Below are positions 1 to 12,309 of a stretch of DNA of 50,478 bases, piece by piece. The notes below the pieces were generated by a model that did no database searches, was not told the DNA's origin, and worked only from the letters and a program-made list of their open reading frames with translations. Position 1 is the first letter of the stretch. Each line of letters starts with the position of its first letter. This DNA is from Pelargonium cotyledonis (lineage: Eukaryota > Streptophyta > Magnoliopsida > Geraniales > Geraniaceae): assembly GCA_036897625.1 (NCBI GenBank), contig JAYMTA010000053.1, positions 1-50,478 of the forward strand. Direction: 5' to 3'. The position numbers were made by a program, and so were the translations under genes.

Positions 1-1011
1 TTCTTTTTACGCTTTAATAAAAAATTGCTTTAGTACTGAAAAACCTAGTATATTTCACATCAATTGCTGAAAAGTCCTTTTTTATTCTTCCTATGTTTAT
101 ATGTGCCGTACCTATTTCTTGAAATGTTAAAAAATTCTCAATAACATCGACGACTTGCTACCTTGCTACCCGGGGTCTTTTCAAAGTAAAAAGTAGGGTT
201 TATCGGTTTCGTAACCTCGTGTACCTGGCTTATATTTAGCGAAATTGAACTACATTACTTGTCAAAGAATTAGAGCCAAAGGGGCGCAGAAACTACCAAA
301 AAAATGAATTTATATATGTACCGCAGTAAACTCACAGGATTTAGGCATTCACTAGTGTTATGTATTACTTTGACTTCTAAACCCCTTTTTTAATAAAAGT
401 AGACAGATAAAAGGATTCTTAAGGGTTCGAAGTAAGCGAGCCCAAAAGCGGGAATTCGCATCTTCTGTTGAAGTTTTGTTTGTTACTAAAAAAGTTTGAC
501 TTTGACACAACAAGTGGTCTTCCCAGCTACTACCCTTTTAGAAGATACCTTGGTAAAAACTTTCATTACAATTTCTCTAATCAGTAAAAACAGGCTTCAA
601 CTCTATTTCATTTACTAGACCCGGAAACGCCGTACTTTAGCTTTACTTGTGGACTATCTAGAATCGGAAACCCTGTAAACTAAACAAAGGAACAAAAAAG
701 CCTGCCTAAGAAGGTTAAGACTTCAAAACTTGTAATTAAATTTGTATTAGTAAGGCGTTTTACTCTTCTCTTCCTATGTATGCTTTTATCGTACAAAGAG
801 GAATAAGCCTTAGTATAGTCCTTTATTAATCCCTCTTCCCAACTGAAGTGTAACGAAGGGAGAGTAACTTATTTAGTAGTTATAAGTATAGTCAACCGCA
901 CACTAAGGCCAACAAAAAACTGGAAAACCTTTAACCTCCTTAAAAAACTCAAAGGACAAAAACAAAAAACAAAGGTTCTAATCCCAGAAGCTCTTCATTC
1001 ATATTCTCGCT
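1..1011. other. non-coding stretch, nothing recognised
   Basis: I found no open frame of note, no tRNA arm set and no copy of the dispersed repeat family. Stop codons are dense in all frames. Confidence 0.6.
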
Positions 1012-1014
1012 TGC

Positions 1015-1260
1015 TTTCTTACTCTTAATTATTTGTTTCATATGCATAATACCTATAACTCTCTTGAAGCTAGACTCTCTGTATCTTTAACAGCCCCTTC
1101 TCATAAGCCTTACTCTTCAGAGACCCATCTTCTCGGTCTTCATCTGCTTTTTATAGGCTCTACTACTCTTATTATAGGGATTCCCTGTTTTATATAAACT
1201 GGAATTACTGTTGTAGCTAAGAGTTCTTATTAGTTAATAGTTAATAGTTATTTATAGATA
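1015..1260 (-). repeat. dispersed basic-frame repeat unit, 5' part
   Basis: Read on the minus strand, an AT-rich leader with tandem AGTTAATAGTTAAT-like words is followed by ACAGGGAATCCC. This resembles the CAGGGAATA word found at the same place in the units near 14.7, 20.1, 30.5 and 50.0 kb. After it come lysine-rich stretches such as SSRAYKKQMKTEKMG and KAYEKGLLKIQRV, in different frames and broken by stops. No GC-rich 3' block follows, so this is a 5' fragment or a badly decayed copy. Confidence 0.45.
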
Positions 1261-1368
1261 GGTAATTATAAAGTATTGTATAGGAGTTTTATTCTAAACT
1301 TTACTATATAGTTATTGTTAGGAAGTATATTGCCTTTTAGTAATTATAGTCTAAGGTGTATATTCCTC

Positions 1369-1740
1369 TTATTCCTTGTACTTATCAAAAAGGGAGGATA
1401 AGAGCCTAATAGTGCATACAGAAAATCCTTTTACCCCACTGAAGCATAGCGTAGGGCGGGTGAAGTAAGGTAGTCTTATAGATACACACTTACGTTATAA
1501 CCAAAAAGAATAAAAAAAGAAGGCGTTTCCTTCTATTTTCTTCTACGCAAATTCTTCTCCACAAACCATTAAAGATATAGTACTCTACAAATAAGAAACC
1601 TTTCCTTGTGCAATCCACCTCTATACTCCTCTTACTCTTACTCTTACTATCACTATCCCGTCCCAAAATACCTTTTATTAACTTCCTCGTTTCTATCTTG
1701 ACCTACACATATGCAACTTGTGCCTGTACCCTTCTTTTAT
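1369..1740 (-). repeat. dispersed basic-frame repeat unit with GC block
   Basis: On the minus strand the unit begins with the peptide word KKGTGTS (codons near 1718-1737). It continues to the GC-rich block at 1433-1470, whose core CTACGCTATGCTTCAGTGGGG is the counterpart of CTTCGCTATGCTACAGTCAGG at 20380-20402. A 41-codon frame runs from a TAA at 1495-1497 to a TAA at 1369-1371. It contains KCVSI, shared with the unit at 29.8 kb, and TRPTLCFSG then IRLLSSLF, which line up with TFPPLRYSG and ISKALTSLL in the unit at 16.6 kb. The tail matches the TAAGGCTC type seen in other units. Lack of ATG and an upstream TAA mean it is unlikely to be a working gene as it stands. Confidence 0.6.
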
Positions 1741-2513
1741 ATTAAACAAGAAACTTTTCTAACCGTATCTAACAGATTTAGGGTTATTGATATCACGAAT
1801 CAAGAGGCACTTAGGTTAAGTATATAATTTAGCGCTTAGCCCTACTGGGATCTTTAACTAACTAGTATAAAACACTTTAGACAAGTCCCAGTATAACGAA
1901 TTCTTGAGATACATATAATTTAATAAGACTATGTAGATAACGAGTATCTTTTACAAGCAAAAGGAATGCGTAAGAAGAAAAAATATGCGAGATATATATA
2001 TATTATAGTTTCATTAGAAAGAGAGCCCTTAACTCTGGAAATTTAGTAAGAATTCGAGGGATATTCCTTTGTTTATACGCAAAGGAAAATTCCCTTACCT
2101 GGCATCTTGTGTATCAAAGTGGAATACCTCTTAATCTTCAATTCTCATTTTTTCTCGATCAATGGGTTTTTACTTCCTAATCTAAAAAAAGGAAATCCGA
2201 GACCTAAACAGGGAGTCTCTAATCTCTAACTAGTCAAAAGGCAGGGGGAATTCGACTTAAACCTTAGCTTTTTCTTTTATCTGTTATAACCTTAACCCTA
2301 CATCTGAAATTCCCGAAGCAACCAAAATTTAGTTTGCTATACTTTACAAATTCCATTTATACTAAGTAGGATAAAACGCGCGTCTACTCTTTTTGTTATA
2401 AAATAAAGGATACGCATAAATAGGTTAGAAGCCCTTTTAGGTAAAAACGCAAGTAAGGTTCGAGTAATATTATACATTCAAAATTATCGATTATTGTAAT
2501 TTTACTTGATAAA
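1741..2513. other. non-coding stretch, nothing recognised
   Basis: No gene, repeat unit or structured RNA is recognised. A short TA-rich run lies near 1990-2005. Confidence 0.55.
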
Positions 2514-2587
2514 GAGGCTCATGGGGACTTGAACCACTGCATGTCCGAACAAGTCTGATTTAACCATCTAATAAAGAGACTTAGCCT
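2514..2587 (-). pseudogene. tRNA-like remnant
   Basis: On the minus strand AGGCTAA and TGAGCCT pair at 6 of 7 positions, 73 nt apart end to end, which is the right size for a tRNA acceptor. Next to the 3' strand lies AGTGG-TTCAAGT-CCCCA, a T arm with a canonical TTCAAGT loop but only 3 of 5 stem pairs. A weak D arm (TCT/AGA) can be drawn. No anticodon stem forms, so no amino acid is assigned. It is probably a decayed tRNA gene. Confidence 0.33.
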
Positions 2588-3135
2588 TTTAAGATACTTT
2601 ACGCGGCTGTAAGCTTTAATATAGAATTTGTATGGAAAAGAGGAGTCCTAGATAGCGCTAAAACACGTGCTGCTATATATTACCTGGTGGATATATTGAA
2701 TTACTCAAATTGCAGGACTTGGCGAAATTCCTGTACTGATATTAATCAAAACTCTGAAAAGCGCGTAACTATAGGAATCCTGGGGCGTTTGAACAATTTT
2801 AGCTGTTTTTGGGCTTGCAATTTACCAAGAAAATTAGAAGGCTGAAGTTGCGGCTTGACTGAATTGTGTAGAGTTGACCAAATGAAATGTAAGATTTTAG
2901 ATCAGAATAAGTATATTTATAAAAGCTATTAGCTATGTGTAAGTAAGCCTTCTTTAAAGGGTATTCCTACATGTCTCTATCACAAGGAGATCTTGGAACG
3001 ACGTCTATGTAGTTATTTCAAAGTATTTCGACAGAGAACCTAAGTATAGGCTCTACCTTTAGTATTGAATTATACGCTCTATAATATTCTTAGTAAATAA
3101 AAGGCCTATACTCTAAATAGTTTAGCAATCCCCCT

Positions 3136-3151
3136 TTTTTTTCGAAAAAAA
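3136..3151. repeat. 16-bp perfect A/T palindrome
   Basis: Seven T, CG, then seven A form a perfect palindrome that could extrude as a small hairpin. It lies in non-coding DNA next to no gene, so a terminator role has no support. Confidence 0.5.
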
Positions 3152-3247
3152 GCCTCGCTTTTTGAGAGTTAAGGATAAAAGAACTTAGATAAAGAGTTTT
3201 GCTCGATCTATCTCTTGAAATCCGGCAAATTGAGTAAGTTATTTAGC

Positions 3248-3317
3248 GCGTTTACACTTGTTGGTATAACATATACTAATTGAGATGCTGGTCGTAGGTT
3301 CGAGTCTCATACTCTAT
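3248..3317 (+). pseudogene. very weak tRNA-like stretch
   Basis: The phrase GTCGTAGGTTCGAGTCTCA looks like the variable-loop/T-arm part of a plastid or bacterial tRNA, and TTGGTATAAC upstream resembles a D arm. The T stem pairs at only about 3 of 5 positions counting G-T, and neither acceptor nor anticodon stems form. It is kept as a possible fragment because several other tRNA remnants lie in the window. Confidence 0.18.
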
Positions 3318-4674
3318 TAATGAATTTCACTTTCTTTCCTCCGCATTTCCTAGGCCTTGGAGGTAGTTGTATACCAGATTACCCAGATACTCATGCAGGC
3401 TGGAATCCTATTAGTATAAAATAAGTGTATTAGCAACTTTGGAAGTTAGAGTATAGAAAAAATCTATTGTCTTGGGTAGTTGATGTACTCCCAAAAGATA
3501 GGTATTAAAGAATTCTGCAAAGCAGATATACAGACACATTAGAAGATCTTACAACGGATAATTCCTTTTTTTGAAGTGGGTACTATGATAAAACCTATTA
3601 AGCCCTGTTCAATAAACTTGATAGCAAGCCCCTTAATACTATCCATAAAAATACTAAAAAAAGAAACAAAGGTGCAAGTAATATCTATACTACAGAGAAG
3701 CTTTATATTGAAATTTATTTAGCTGCTCATATAAAATATAAAAATGGGAAGTGTCCTATTTCTTCTTTAAAAGAAACCTTCTCCTATTTATATTGAGTAA
3801 TACTTACGCTCAGGGATAAGAAACACGTAGCAACGCTAAGCCTTGGATTAGAATGGGACTTAAAATGAACCGGTTGCCCTATGTTTCCATGTTGTAGACT
3901 CAAGCTTTCCTTTATAATTTTCAACTTCCGGGGCATCCCTGTATGTTTGTTTTGAGGTATGGCACTAAAAACTAGGATCTACTCCCTTAGAGATATATCT
4001 AATAGTAAAATAGCAGTGCTAAAGAATTCACTACAGGACCCCTTTTTAGGAAACTCCTATAAAATTAAAAACGAAAAAGCAAATCTTTTAGAATATCATG
4101 AGATATAAGAGTCCGAGTTAGAAAGGTTTTCCTTAATTTCTTAAAAGTTAGAGTCTTAAAAAAATCTAGGAAATATTTGGTTTAAGAAGCGCCTTTCCGT
4201 AGCTTTATTCTCGAGTTACAGTGAAGTGCAATAAAGCTTTATTACTTAGATTATTCGAGATTTAATCGGGTACATTTTATTAATACAATTGTTACGGTTT
4301 TTTAGTATACTACCGGTATTTCACAACGTTATTAGATTAAATTAATGCTGTTGTTCTAAGGTTAAGGCTTAGCTCTCAGCTTTTAGAAGTAGGTATAAAG
4401 AGTTTTTTTTTGTTCTTCTACCCGGAATAGGACAGTGCTTTTACGAGGAGGTGCTCCCGTATTTCTGCAATCTTACAAAGTTTAGTGCAAAAAATCCCGC
4501 TTCTACGAGCTTAAAGCTCACGGACGCCCTTCCTAGCTCCCGAAATCTACCCCTGTTATACTTTCTATCAAGCGGTTCCCTTAAGTCCTTGTAATCTCTC
4601 TCTTTAGATTCTCGTTATTATATAATGTTATATAAATAAAGAAATTATTGACACTTTTCTAAGAAATTAATTAA

Positions 4675-4747
4675 TGGTATTTAGCCAAGCGGGGCTCTTT
4701 GTACCATATGCAAGAAATTGACTCCTTTCTCGAATGTAGGATAAAGT
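4675..4747 (+). pseudogene. tRNA-like remnant, possible CAU anticodon
   Basis: The stretch keeps the order of tRNA arms. After a 7-base would-be acceptor TGGTATT come TA and a GCC..GGC D stem around AAGCGG. A four-base-pair stem TTTG/CAAG follows, with a nine-base loop TACCATATG that contains CAT. A T-arm-like CCTTT-CTCGAAT-GTAGG pairs at 4 of 5 positions. The 3' acceptor strand does not pair with the 5' one and the anticodon loop is oversized. I read it as a decayed tRNA, but a chance fold is possible at this length. Confidence 0.3.
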
Positions 4748-6349
4748 TTAGGTCCATTAAGGGAGGGGCTTTTGTAGATTCTTAGTTTCATAAACATCTA
4801 GCTTTTCTTGTGAATTACTACTGCTCGTGACCCTTTTCTACCGCCACCGTCTGCTATGTTCTATAAGATTCCTTATCCGGCTAAAACCCATCCAGTTCCC
4901 AATATTTGCTTGGAACTTCTTTATTCTTTTTCTTATATATTTTGCTTTGATAATAGTAATGTAGTTTTAATAATATTGAAGATTATCCTTCTAAAAAAAG
5001 CTATACGAAGGGTTCCTCGTAAAATCCTTTAAGTGGGCTTATAACTCGCCCGCAATCTTTACACTCGACCAAATTAGGTAGGGTTTAGGAGTTCAGATAA
5101 TCCTATAAAAGTATAGTCACAATCATTAATAATTAAAAAACTCGAATACAACATGCCCGGGCAAATACCGAAATCCTTAGTTTAATAAAAGACTCTTATT
5201 TGGCTCTTCCAACAGCGAGCCCCAACCAACACACAAGGATAAGACAGCCCATAAGTACCTAGTTAATAAAGATTATGTGTAAAAGTCTAACGCTTGTTTT
5301 TATTATAAAAACTATATACTAAAAGAGTTCTGTTCCTAGTAAGGCGAGAGATTCTAACTGAAGAGTAAGCCTCTGAAACTAAGTCTGTTCTACTCCTACC
5401 GGATGGTTACTCCATGAGAATAGGGTCTTAATCATACCGAAGTTCTGGGCACCATAACCCTAAAACCCGTTTTGAGAAAGCATACCTTTATTACGGCGCC
5501 CGGTCTTGTTTTATTCTAAGTCAATGGATTCCCATTTCAACTTTTTGGTAGTCTAGTATAACAATACTTACTAAAAAGCTTTAAGTATATATCAAAATTT
5601 ATCTAATCAGGAAGCTGAGTTTATGGCAAGCTAAATCAATATAGTAATCTTTCAAGAATCCGTTGGATTTCCTATAACAAAAATATTATAGCTTTAAAAA
5701 TAAAGGAGTATTTAAAGAAATTGACATGGATTGATTGTATGTAAGCCGGGTATTCTAAAAGTCTTTTCTTACTACCAGCGTCTTAAACTCCCTCGAAAGG
5801 GGTCCTGTCAAAATAAACTTAAAGCATATCTAAAAAGGATTGCGTTAGGGAGACTCGTTATATAGCTAACCTAGAGGGTCTTTCATATACTAATAATTTT
5901 TATAGTCCGCCCTTTCTTGGCTCAAATTGAAAACTATGAAGATATATAATAATGGGTCCTTTTTATTAACGAATCTAAGAAATTTTTCTAGACTGCACAT
6001 TAATTTGGACTCGAGAGTTAGCGTTGACAGCCGCCTGTTGGCGAGGTGTAAAGAAGGAGCATCCTAGGGGTTGGTTAATCATTATTTATATAAGTTCTTC
6101 TGGTTTTAGGGGCTAAAAGATAAGATTAATGACTACAAAAGGTGTCTAATATACAATAAGTTTTTTACTGCTTATAAATACTATGGGTTTCAATAATTAT
6201 CTTACTCTTACGGGGTGCTCCTGTATGATGGATTTTCGTTTTATCAATAAGTTGGTACTTTTTATTTAAGCCTGTTAAAATAAACCTGAAGTGTAGGTGT
6301 AACTAAAGAATGGCATACCATATTCTTTTCTATAATTAGGCTCTAACTA

Positions 6350-6470
6350 AGAGAAGGAAACACAAGAATATGAAAGTAGCTATCAAGAACAAGAAATAAC
6401 ATACTCTAAAAAGAGCACGAGACCATACGGCTTCCTATCAGGCACAAATTAATTCTTAAGGGACTCACCC
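6350..6470 (+). repeat. short fragment of the basic-frame repeat
   Basis: ATG at 6370 opens a nine-codon peptide MKVAIKNKK that ends in TAA at 6397-6399. AIKNK recurs in the unit at 39.6 kb (KAIKNK). After the TAA the same frame stays open for about 23 codons. A TAA followed by CAT is also seen in the unit at 16.6 kb. It is too short to call with confidence. Confidence 0.3.
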
Positions 6471-9244
6471 ATTAACCTTACGTAACCGAAGAGCTTTTTA
6501 CTATAAAAGTCGCGCTTCTCCCGAATGTAAGGACTTTCCTATTATACACTGAGTAAATCAGCATAAGTTTTTGACACACCCCAAGCAAAATCCTTTATTT
6601 AATGAAAAGAAGAGAACCCTATTAAGTATTTATATTATACATGGTATACCGAAAGTTCAGTTAAAAGAGAAAACAACAAAAAATTATAATATTTGTTTAT
6701 AATTAGACAACCCTCGTTGGTTATCAAAAAATAGTAATAGACAAACCAGAATCCATTTGATTGGTAGATGCTCAAAGATAGACCTAAGGGCAGCTCTAGA
6801 AGCCAGAACTCTTAGCACAAAAGCTACTCCTTAAACCCGGTCAATGTACTTTGGAAGGAAATGGCAGAGTCTTAGTCCCACGAATCGTGGCTTTTAGTGT
6901 AACTCTTAGTCTCTATGTTAAATATTCTATGAAATTCTGTAAGGGATATAGTCTCCAAGTTTAACATATAAGTTTTATTCTTGCTTTCTCTTCATAAAGT
7001 GTTTACCTTTTTCGATACTACTATTATTATGTATATAGATGTTATCTGCATGAAGGAGATCCCAGTATTTTTCTAATAGTCTGGGACTTCCCTTTTTATC
7101 TTACATTTAGGAGAACCCCATTACTAGGGCGCCCTTTCCATAGAACCTATCACATCCTGAAACCTCCCATCTTTTTACCAAGAATGGGATATAAAGTACA
7201 TTATAGACTGGGATCCTATCGGCTCGCTTTTAACTAAAAAGGAGTTCCTGAAGCGCGCTTATAGGTGTTACAAAATCAGTTTATCTTTAAATTAAAGGGG
7301 CTAAGGTATAAAATTCGATGGATATACAAGATTTGTTAGACAGCAACTAACTAGACTAGAGGTATTCAAGGGTTAATTCCCAGTTCATTTAGTTCAAGTT
7401 TTCCTTTCCTACTCTAACAGAGAGTGCTCATAAGAAGTCACTAAGAGCACTTAAAAAAAAGTATCCCCTTATATTCCACGAGGGAATATTCAAACACTCA
7501 ATTTATTTAGGAACTGAACTGTCTCCTATGAATCTCTAAACTCAGGAATTATGCATATTTAAGCTAAAAATTGTAGCCTTCTCTAAATACGGGAACTCAT
7601 ATATCTCTTGTCTCTCTTGTTTTATTCAGTTAAATTTTCTTTTAATTTCCCTAAAATCCAGTAGCTAGAAATTAAATAGATTAAAGCCTAACCTTATTTA
7701 TTCACGGGTCTAAACTACACTAAAACAAGTAGAACACGAAGAAATCTCTTTTGTTAAGCAAATAGTAAGAATTTGTACTGGATTAGTAGATTCCGGTGTT
7801 TATAATTTTTCGTTCTTAGCTTGACTAGGCCGGCGGATGCCTGGTGAGTTAAAAACTGTTGGGTTGAATTGTTTTAAAATCGTGAACTTATGTAGTAGTA
7901 AGAGGGGCTTTATGCTTGTTATATACAATATATATATACGTAATATCAGTGAAGAGACAAAAAGCTTGACCTTTCCTTACTTTATCTTAAACTGTTAAAG
8001 GGTACAACTGCAGAAATCTTAAGGAAAACTTAACACGCTAGAGAAGTCTTAGGAATACCTCATAAAGGAAACTTTAGAATAATCTTATTAGTAAAGTTCG
8101 GACTTCATAGCTGCTAAATTGTATTGATACTTTGTATTTTGCTAAAAGTAACGATTTATCTTTCATTTACTTAAGATTTATATAATAGAGGGGAGTCAAG
8201 AGCTTTACCAGGTCCCCTTAGAATAGGGTTTCCTTAGACCTAGATATGGCCATTACTATAATAGACCAAAAAGAATTACTGGATTCCGCTTTCAATTCAA
8301 GTTACTCCCTTACTGAAAATGCTCTGCTGCTTACTTCGCATTCTCACTCAATGGGTATGAGCTCCCTCTTTAATCCCGCAGAACGTCGTTATTCCTTGGC
8401 CGTGGGAGCACCGAACGCTTTTATATAGCATTTACCGGGGCAAACCTTAGTATATAAGAAAAGTGGGTACCCTTTTAGTATAGTACGAGAGCTATGACGC
8501 AGGATAATTGAAGAAAAAAGGTAAGCTTGTGCCCTTTTACTCTGGCCATTATGAACTATAACTCCCCTGTTCTTGGTTTTTAGTATTTCTTTTCTTGTTG
8601 CACAAACAAATACATAAAAAACGGGTCTGAGTATGGCTATCTTATTTAAGGTTCTCCTGGCCCGGGAGCGCCTCCTCTGCTTCTCGTTTATCAAATAGTA
8701 AAGTTTAACAAAAGGATTTTCTTGGGTAAATGTAAATAGAGGTGTTTAGGAAAGGGATTGTTTGTTCTTTCTATGTTTCTGGGTTTCCAATTCCAAGTTT
8801 AGAGATTTAGAGAAAAAAAGAATTGAAACTAAAACAAGGCATTCTGGTAAGATAACTGAAGTGGAAGTCCTTCTTCTTTATGTTGGTTTTAGGGTCTCTA
8901 TGTTCTATGCTATAATCATTAACCTCCTTCACTAAGTTACAGTTGGTTAGAAGGATTTACTCTATTATCGATTCTTTCTTTTTCCTCTTTGAATGGTAAG
9001 AACAAATAACATGAGTAAGTTTTAATACAACTAAAATACTATGGACATAGGACTCACTATTACTCGTATATAGAATATAAGGATTAATATAAGAACACAC
9101 TCTATAATAAAAGACTCCGGGAATATTAAAACCATACTCCTTAGTACTAAGGGGTTTCTAATAGAATACTTCTGACTTTCTAAGAATAATTTAATAAGAA
9201 AAGGCAGATTTGGAACAATAAGCAAGCCTCATAAGACACACTCA
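6471..9244. other. non-coding stretch, no supported gene
   Basis: Two overlapping open frames on opposite strands lie here: 60 codons on plus at 8246-8428 and 101 codons on minus at 8389-8694. The second is the longest started frame in the window. Neither shows a domain, a ribosome-binding site or a family resemblance, and lengths like these arise by chance at this base composition. The rest shows nothing. Confidence 0.5.
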
Positions 9245-9625
9245 CAGGGCCGGGTTAGAAGACAGTTATAAGTCTAGTAGCTAATAGGATAGAGAGTTTA
9301 GCTATGAAAAGAACCAAGCTATAAGGAAGAGTTGGAAGTAGATTAAGAAGAGTTATACAGCTAAGATAGTTATAGGTTATAAGAAAAGAGGTTCTTTTAA
9401 GATTATGAATAAGAGTACAACTAAGAAACAGATAATACAGAGTGCAGTTATAGCTCTTAATATTAAGGTTTCGTGTTCCGCGCTTTTTAGTGTCTTTTAG
9501 ATTGGGTTAAGATGGGAACGCCTCTTGTACTTTAGCTTAATATGTAATAGTTTTGTTGGTAAGATGGTGGTAATTTTACGTAGTTAAAGGATATTGCAGC
9601 TTCCCCAGGTGGGGCGTTGGAGATA
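9245..9625 (+). repeat. dispersed basic-frame repeat unit
   Basis: From about 9378 a frame reads YKKRGSFKIMNKSTTKKQ and then IIQSAVIALNIK. The nucleotides around CAGAGTGCAGTTATAGCT resemble the CAGAGTAACATAAGAGCTGCAGTT stretch of the unit at 20.1 kb. At 9563-9615 lies a degenerate 3' module: AAGATGGTGG, as in the unit at 38.8 kb, and then CTTCCCCAGGTGGGG where other units have the GC block. The frame ends in TAG before the 3' module and there is no ATG start at its head. It is a decayed copy. Confidence 0.45.
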
Positions 9626-11935
9626 GGCTGTTGTTTTGATAAGAAATTCGTGATTAACAATCATGAGATATAAGTTGTGAAAAACAATTCAGTTAAGTGC
9701 ACTCTTATGTATTATTACAACATTAGACTAAAGCGGTTCGGAAAGGCTGTGTTAAGTAAATTTTAAAATCATAAACAAGGAGAGGCGCAGCAGGACAATA
9801 CTTTGTTTTGTTAAAGAATTTTTTGTTAAGTAAAGGCCCCCTATAAAATGCCTTCTCTGTGAGCCCATATGCTATTCATTTCGCTGGTAGAACTCCTTTG
9901 TTGATTTCCTCTGTATACAAAAGAAGGGGTAACTACTACTGCGTAATTGGGGTTTTCCCTGACTCTTTCTATACATTTAACCAAGGAAGCGCGTCCATGT
10001 AGATATCTGGTACAACCCTGTTAAATTTATAATATATCTAACAAAAGTTCTGTAAATACAAGATGTAAAGAATCTAGTGCCCCCTCCTTATCAATCACAA
10101 TACCTAGCTCATAAAAAGAAAAAGCCTGCACCTTTGCGCGCTTATGCTCGTCTGACCTAATAAAAATATTACCGAATTTTCTATCTGAGTATCCCCTCTG
10201 CCTTATTGTTCCCTGTAGCTATGTTGCCTGGGCTTGGATAAGTCTAGTTTAATCTTGAATATAGCTTATAATTGCTTAATAGAATGTTAACATATGTCTT
10301 CCTTTTCCTAGTCAAAAAACGAGAATTTTTGTAATAAAGCTATAAATCGGGAGTATAAAGTTTCTAGTTTCTTTAAGAACTAACGCATGTTCTTTATGTT
10401 TTACATGTTTAATGAGGAGATTTCCTTTAATTTAACAGAAGTACTTAAAAAAGAATGCCCCGACTTGTTTATCCTATATAAGCTTAATATGCTAGTTTTT
10501 GTTATTAACAAATTCTAGGCAAAGTGCATGGTGTTTTCTAACCCGGGTTTTATCTAAGTGATTCTTTAATAGTTATGTGCTAAGGTACTAACAAAAAGGG
10601 GAGTAATAACAAGGTAGTGAATGACTCATTATAAACTCAGTATTCTCAGACCAAAGCTAAGCATCCGTTAGTATAGGCGATTAATTAGAAGTTCGATAGT
10701 AAAGGAAGCTTTTTTATCCTCCCTAACTCTTTGGTAACTAGGATTTTCCATTCAGAGTATATCCACTTTCGAATTTTTGCGTTTCTCTCAAGCACACGCA
10801 TTCGGTACAGCATTTGAAATTATACCACCCTTTACCATTGTACTTACATCTGCACTATTGTTATGTTGCTTAAAGGCCTCCCCTTTGACTTTTCTTTTTT
10901 ATTTCCTATTTTAATTTTAAGGTGATAATAAATTACAACTTCAAGATAGAACAAGTAACACAAATCTTTTTATTCAGTTCATAAACTTTAAAAAGAGTTT
11001 TAGTAAAAAAGTTCTCTATATCTACTTCGGTAAAATGTTATCTTTAATTCTAGTAAGAAAGCTTTGAAATCTTGGAGCTATATCCAGGACGTAATCTTCT
11101 GTTCTGGTTATCTATGTTTCTATTTAAAATACCAAGAGTATAGGTAGTTTTCACCTTGTATTAGGATAATAATCCTGGTTTTATATATAATTAAGAATGG
11201 TTAAGCTAAAATGTTCATCATGAAATTCCATAACTTTACTATTAAGGAATAAAAAACAGGTTGCCGTGGAGTATCGGCGAGAATCGCATTCAATATCTTA
11301 AGGTTATTAGTAAAATCACGGTAATTTATTGACCAGAAGGAGGGAAAAGTACGGAATTCAAGGATGTTAGTTTTTTGGTGTGAGATGAGAAAGACAATAA
11401 AGATTCGGAATACTAAACTCGGTAACTAAAGCTCTAATAATAGGTCCCGTTTAGTAACTAGGCTCTACCTGCGACACACTTGATTCCTAATATACACTGT
11501 ATATAATAGCTACACAAGATACTCTTTTTAAAAAAATCCTTTTAGCTATTCTACTAGTAATGAATAACTTTTAAGATAGGAAAACACAATTAACAATTGA
11601 GACTTTTTTGAATTTTCCCCACTTCACCGAACGAAAAAACAAAGCATGCTCCTCCCTCCATCTCTTGCAGGACACCCTTTTAGAGCCTGTAGATCCAGAC
11701 TAAGTATCAAGAAATAGGAATTTTTATGCGCAGTATCCTACTATGAATAAGTCTTTCCAGTATTCTACATAAATTTCACATTGGGATTTTCTTTAAAAGG
11801 CTCGCGAGGAGGACCTTGTGACTCATCGAGCTGGAATATTACTTAAGCTTTTTATGTCCTAGAGCTGACTACTGACTATACCCTTCTTCTTAAAAACACT
11901 ACCTGTACCATGCTATAATTAAAAAGATGTAATCC
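9626..11935. other. non-coding stretch, nothing recognised
   Basis: No frame of note, tRNA fold or repeat unit is recognised. Confidence 0.55.
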
Positions 11936-12309
11936 TTAATTTAGTTAAATTTTAAAGTTGATAATAACGTAAACTTTACTCTCTTTAGTTAATTATTATA
12001 CCCGACTGGAACGTAGTGAGGAAGGGAAATACTGTAGAGTATTATACATAGTACAGGATGCCCTCTATATACCCCATCTACTGCTTATTCATACCTATTT
12101 TTCTGAATACTTAGAGCTGCTATACCTCTCCTCTCAGTCTTAATAGCGATAACTTCTTTCTTCTTCTGTAAACCTTTCTTAGTCTGTATCTGTAGCTTAC
12201 TCTTATGCATACCTATATCTGTACCTGTACGTAGCCCCGAATTCTGTACCTTGATAGCTTTCTTAATCTTAACTTTCCGAAACCCTACATATATAAGATT
12301 TATCATATT
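11936..12309 (-). repeat. dispersed repeat unit with the only complete ATG frame
   Basis: On the minus strand an ATG at 12306 opens 73 codons, ending in TAA at 12085-12087. The product would be strongly basic: KVKIKKAIKV near residue 11, RTGTDIGMHKSK near residue 26, then QTKKGLQKKK. No family is recognised. The frame stays open past the TAA for 31 more codons (to TAA at 11989-11991) and includes SISLPHYVPVG, which lines up with CLSLPSHYCSQV of the unit at 44.0 kb. Its GC block is CCCTTCCTCAC..CAGTCGGG at about 12001-12028. This is the best-preserved copy of the frame, yet it may be a chance survivor in a decaying family. I give it no function. Confidence 0.5.

Larger units (their letters stand above)
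2588..6349. other. non-coding stretch with two weak tRNA-like pieces
   Basis: Apart from the tRNA-like pieces at 3248-3317 and 4675-4747 and a palindrome at 3136-3151, nothing is recognised. No frame reaches 60 codons from ATG, TTG or GTG. Confidence 0.55.

Noticed and set aside
6930..6955. GGGATATAGTCTCC, resembling the group I intron S element
   Set aside because: No matching P, Q or R elements and no flanking exon; such words are common in AT-rich DNA.
8389..8694. 101-codon minus-strand frame, longest started frame in the window
   Set aside because: No domain, no family resemblance and no ribosome-binding signal; a length like this is expected by chance. The peptide word TKVCPGK shared with 41852-42136 rests on about 15 of 17 matching bases, which is also expected by chance in 50 kb.
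8697..8830. AGTTTAACAAAAGG and following T-rich sequence similar to 44.37 kb
   Set aside because: The exact match is only 14 bases; the extended likeness is T-rich low complexity and could not be confirmed by eye.
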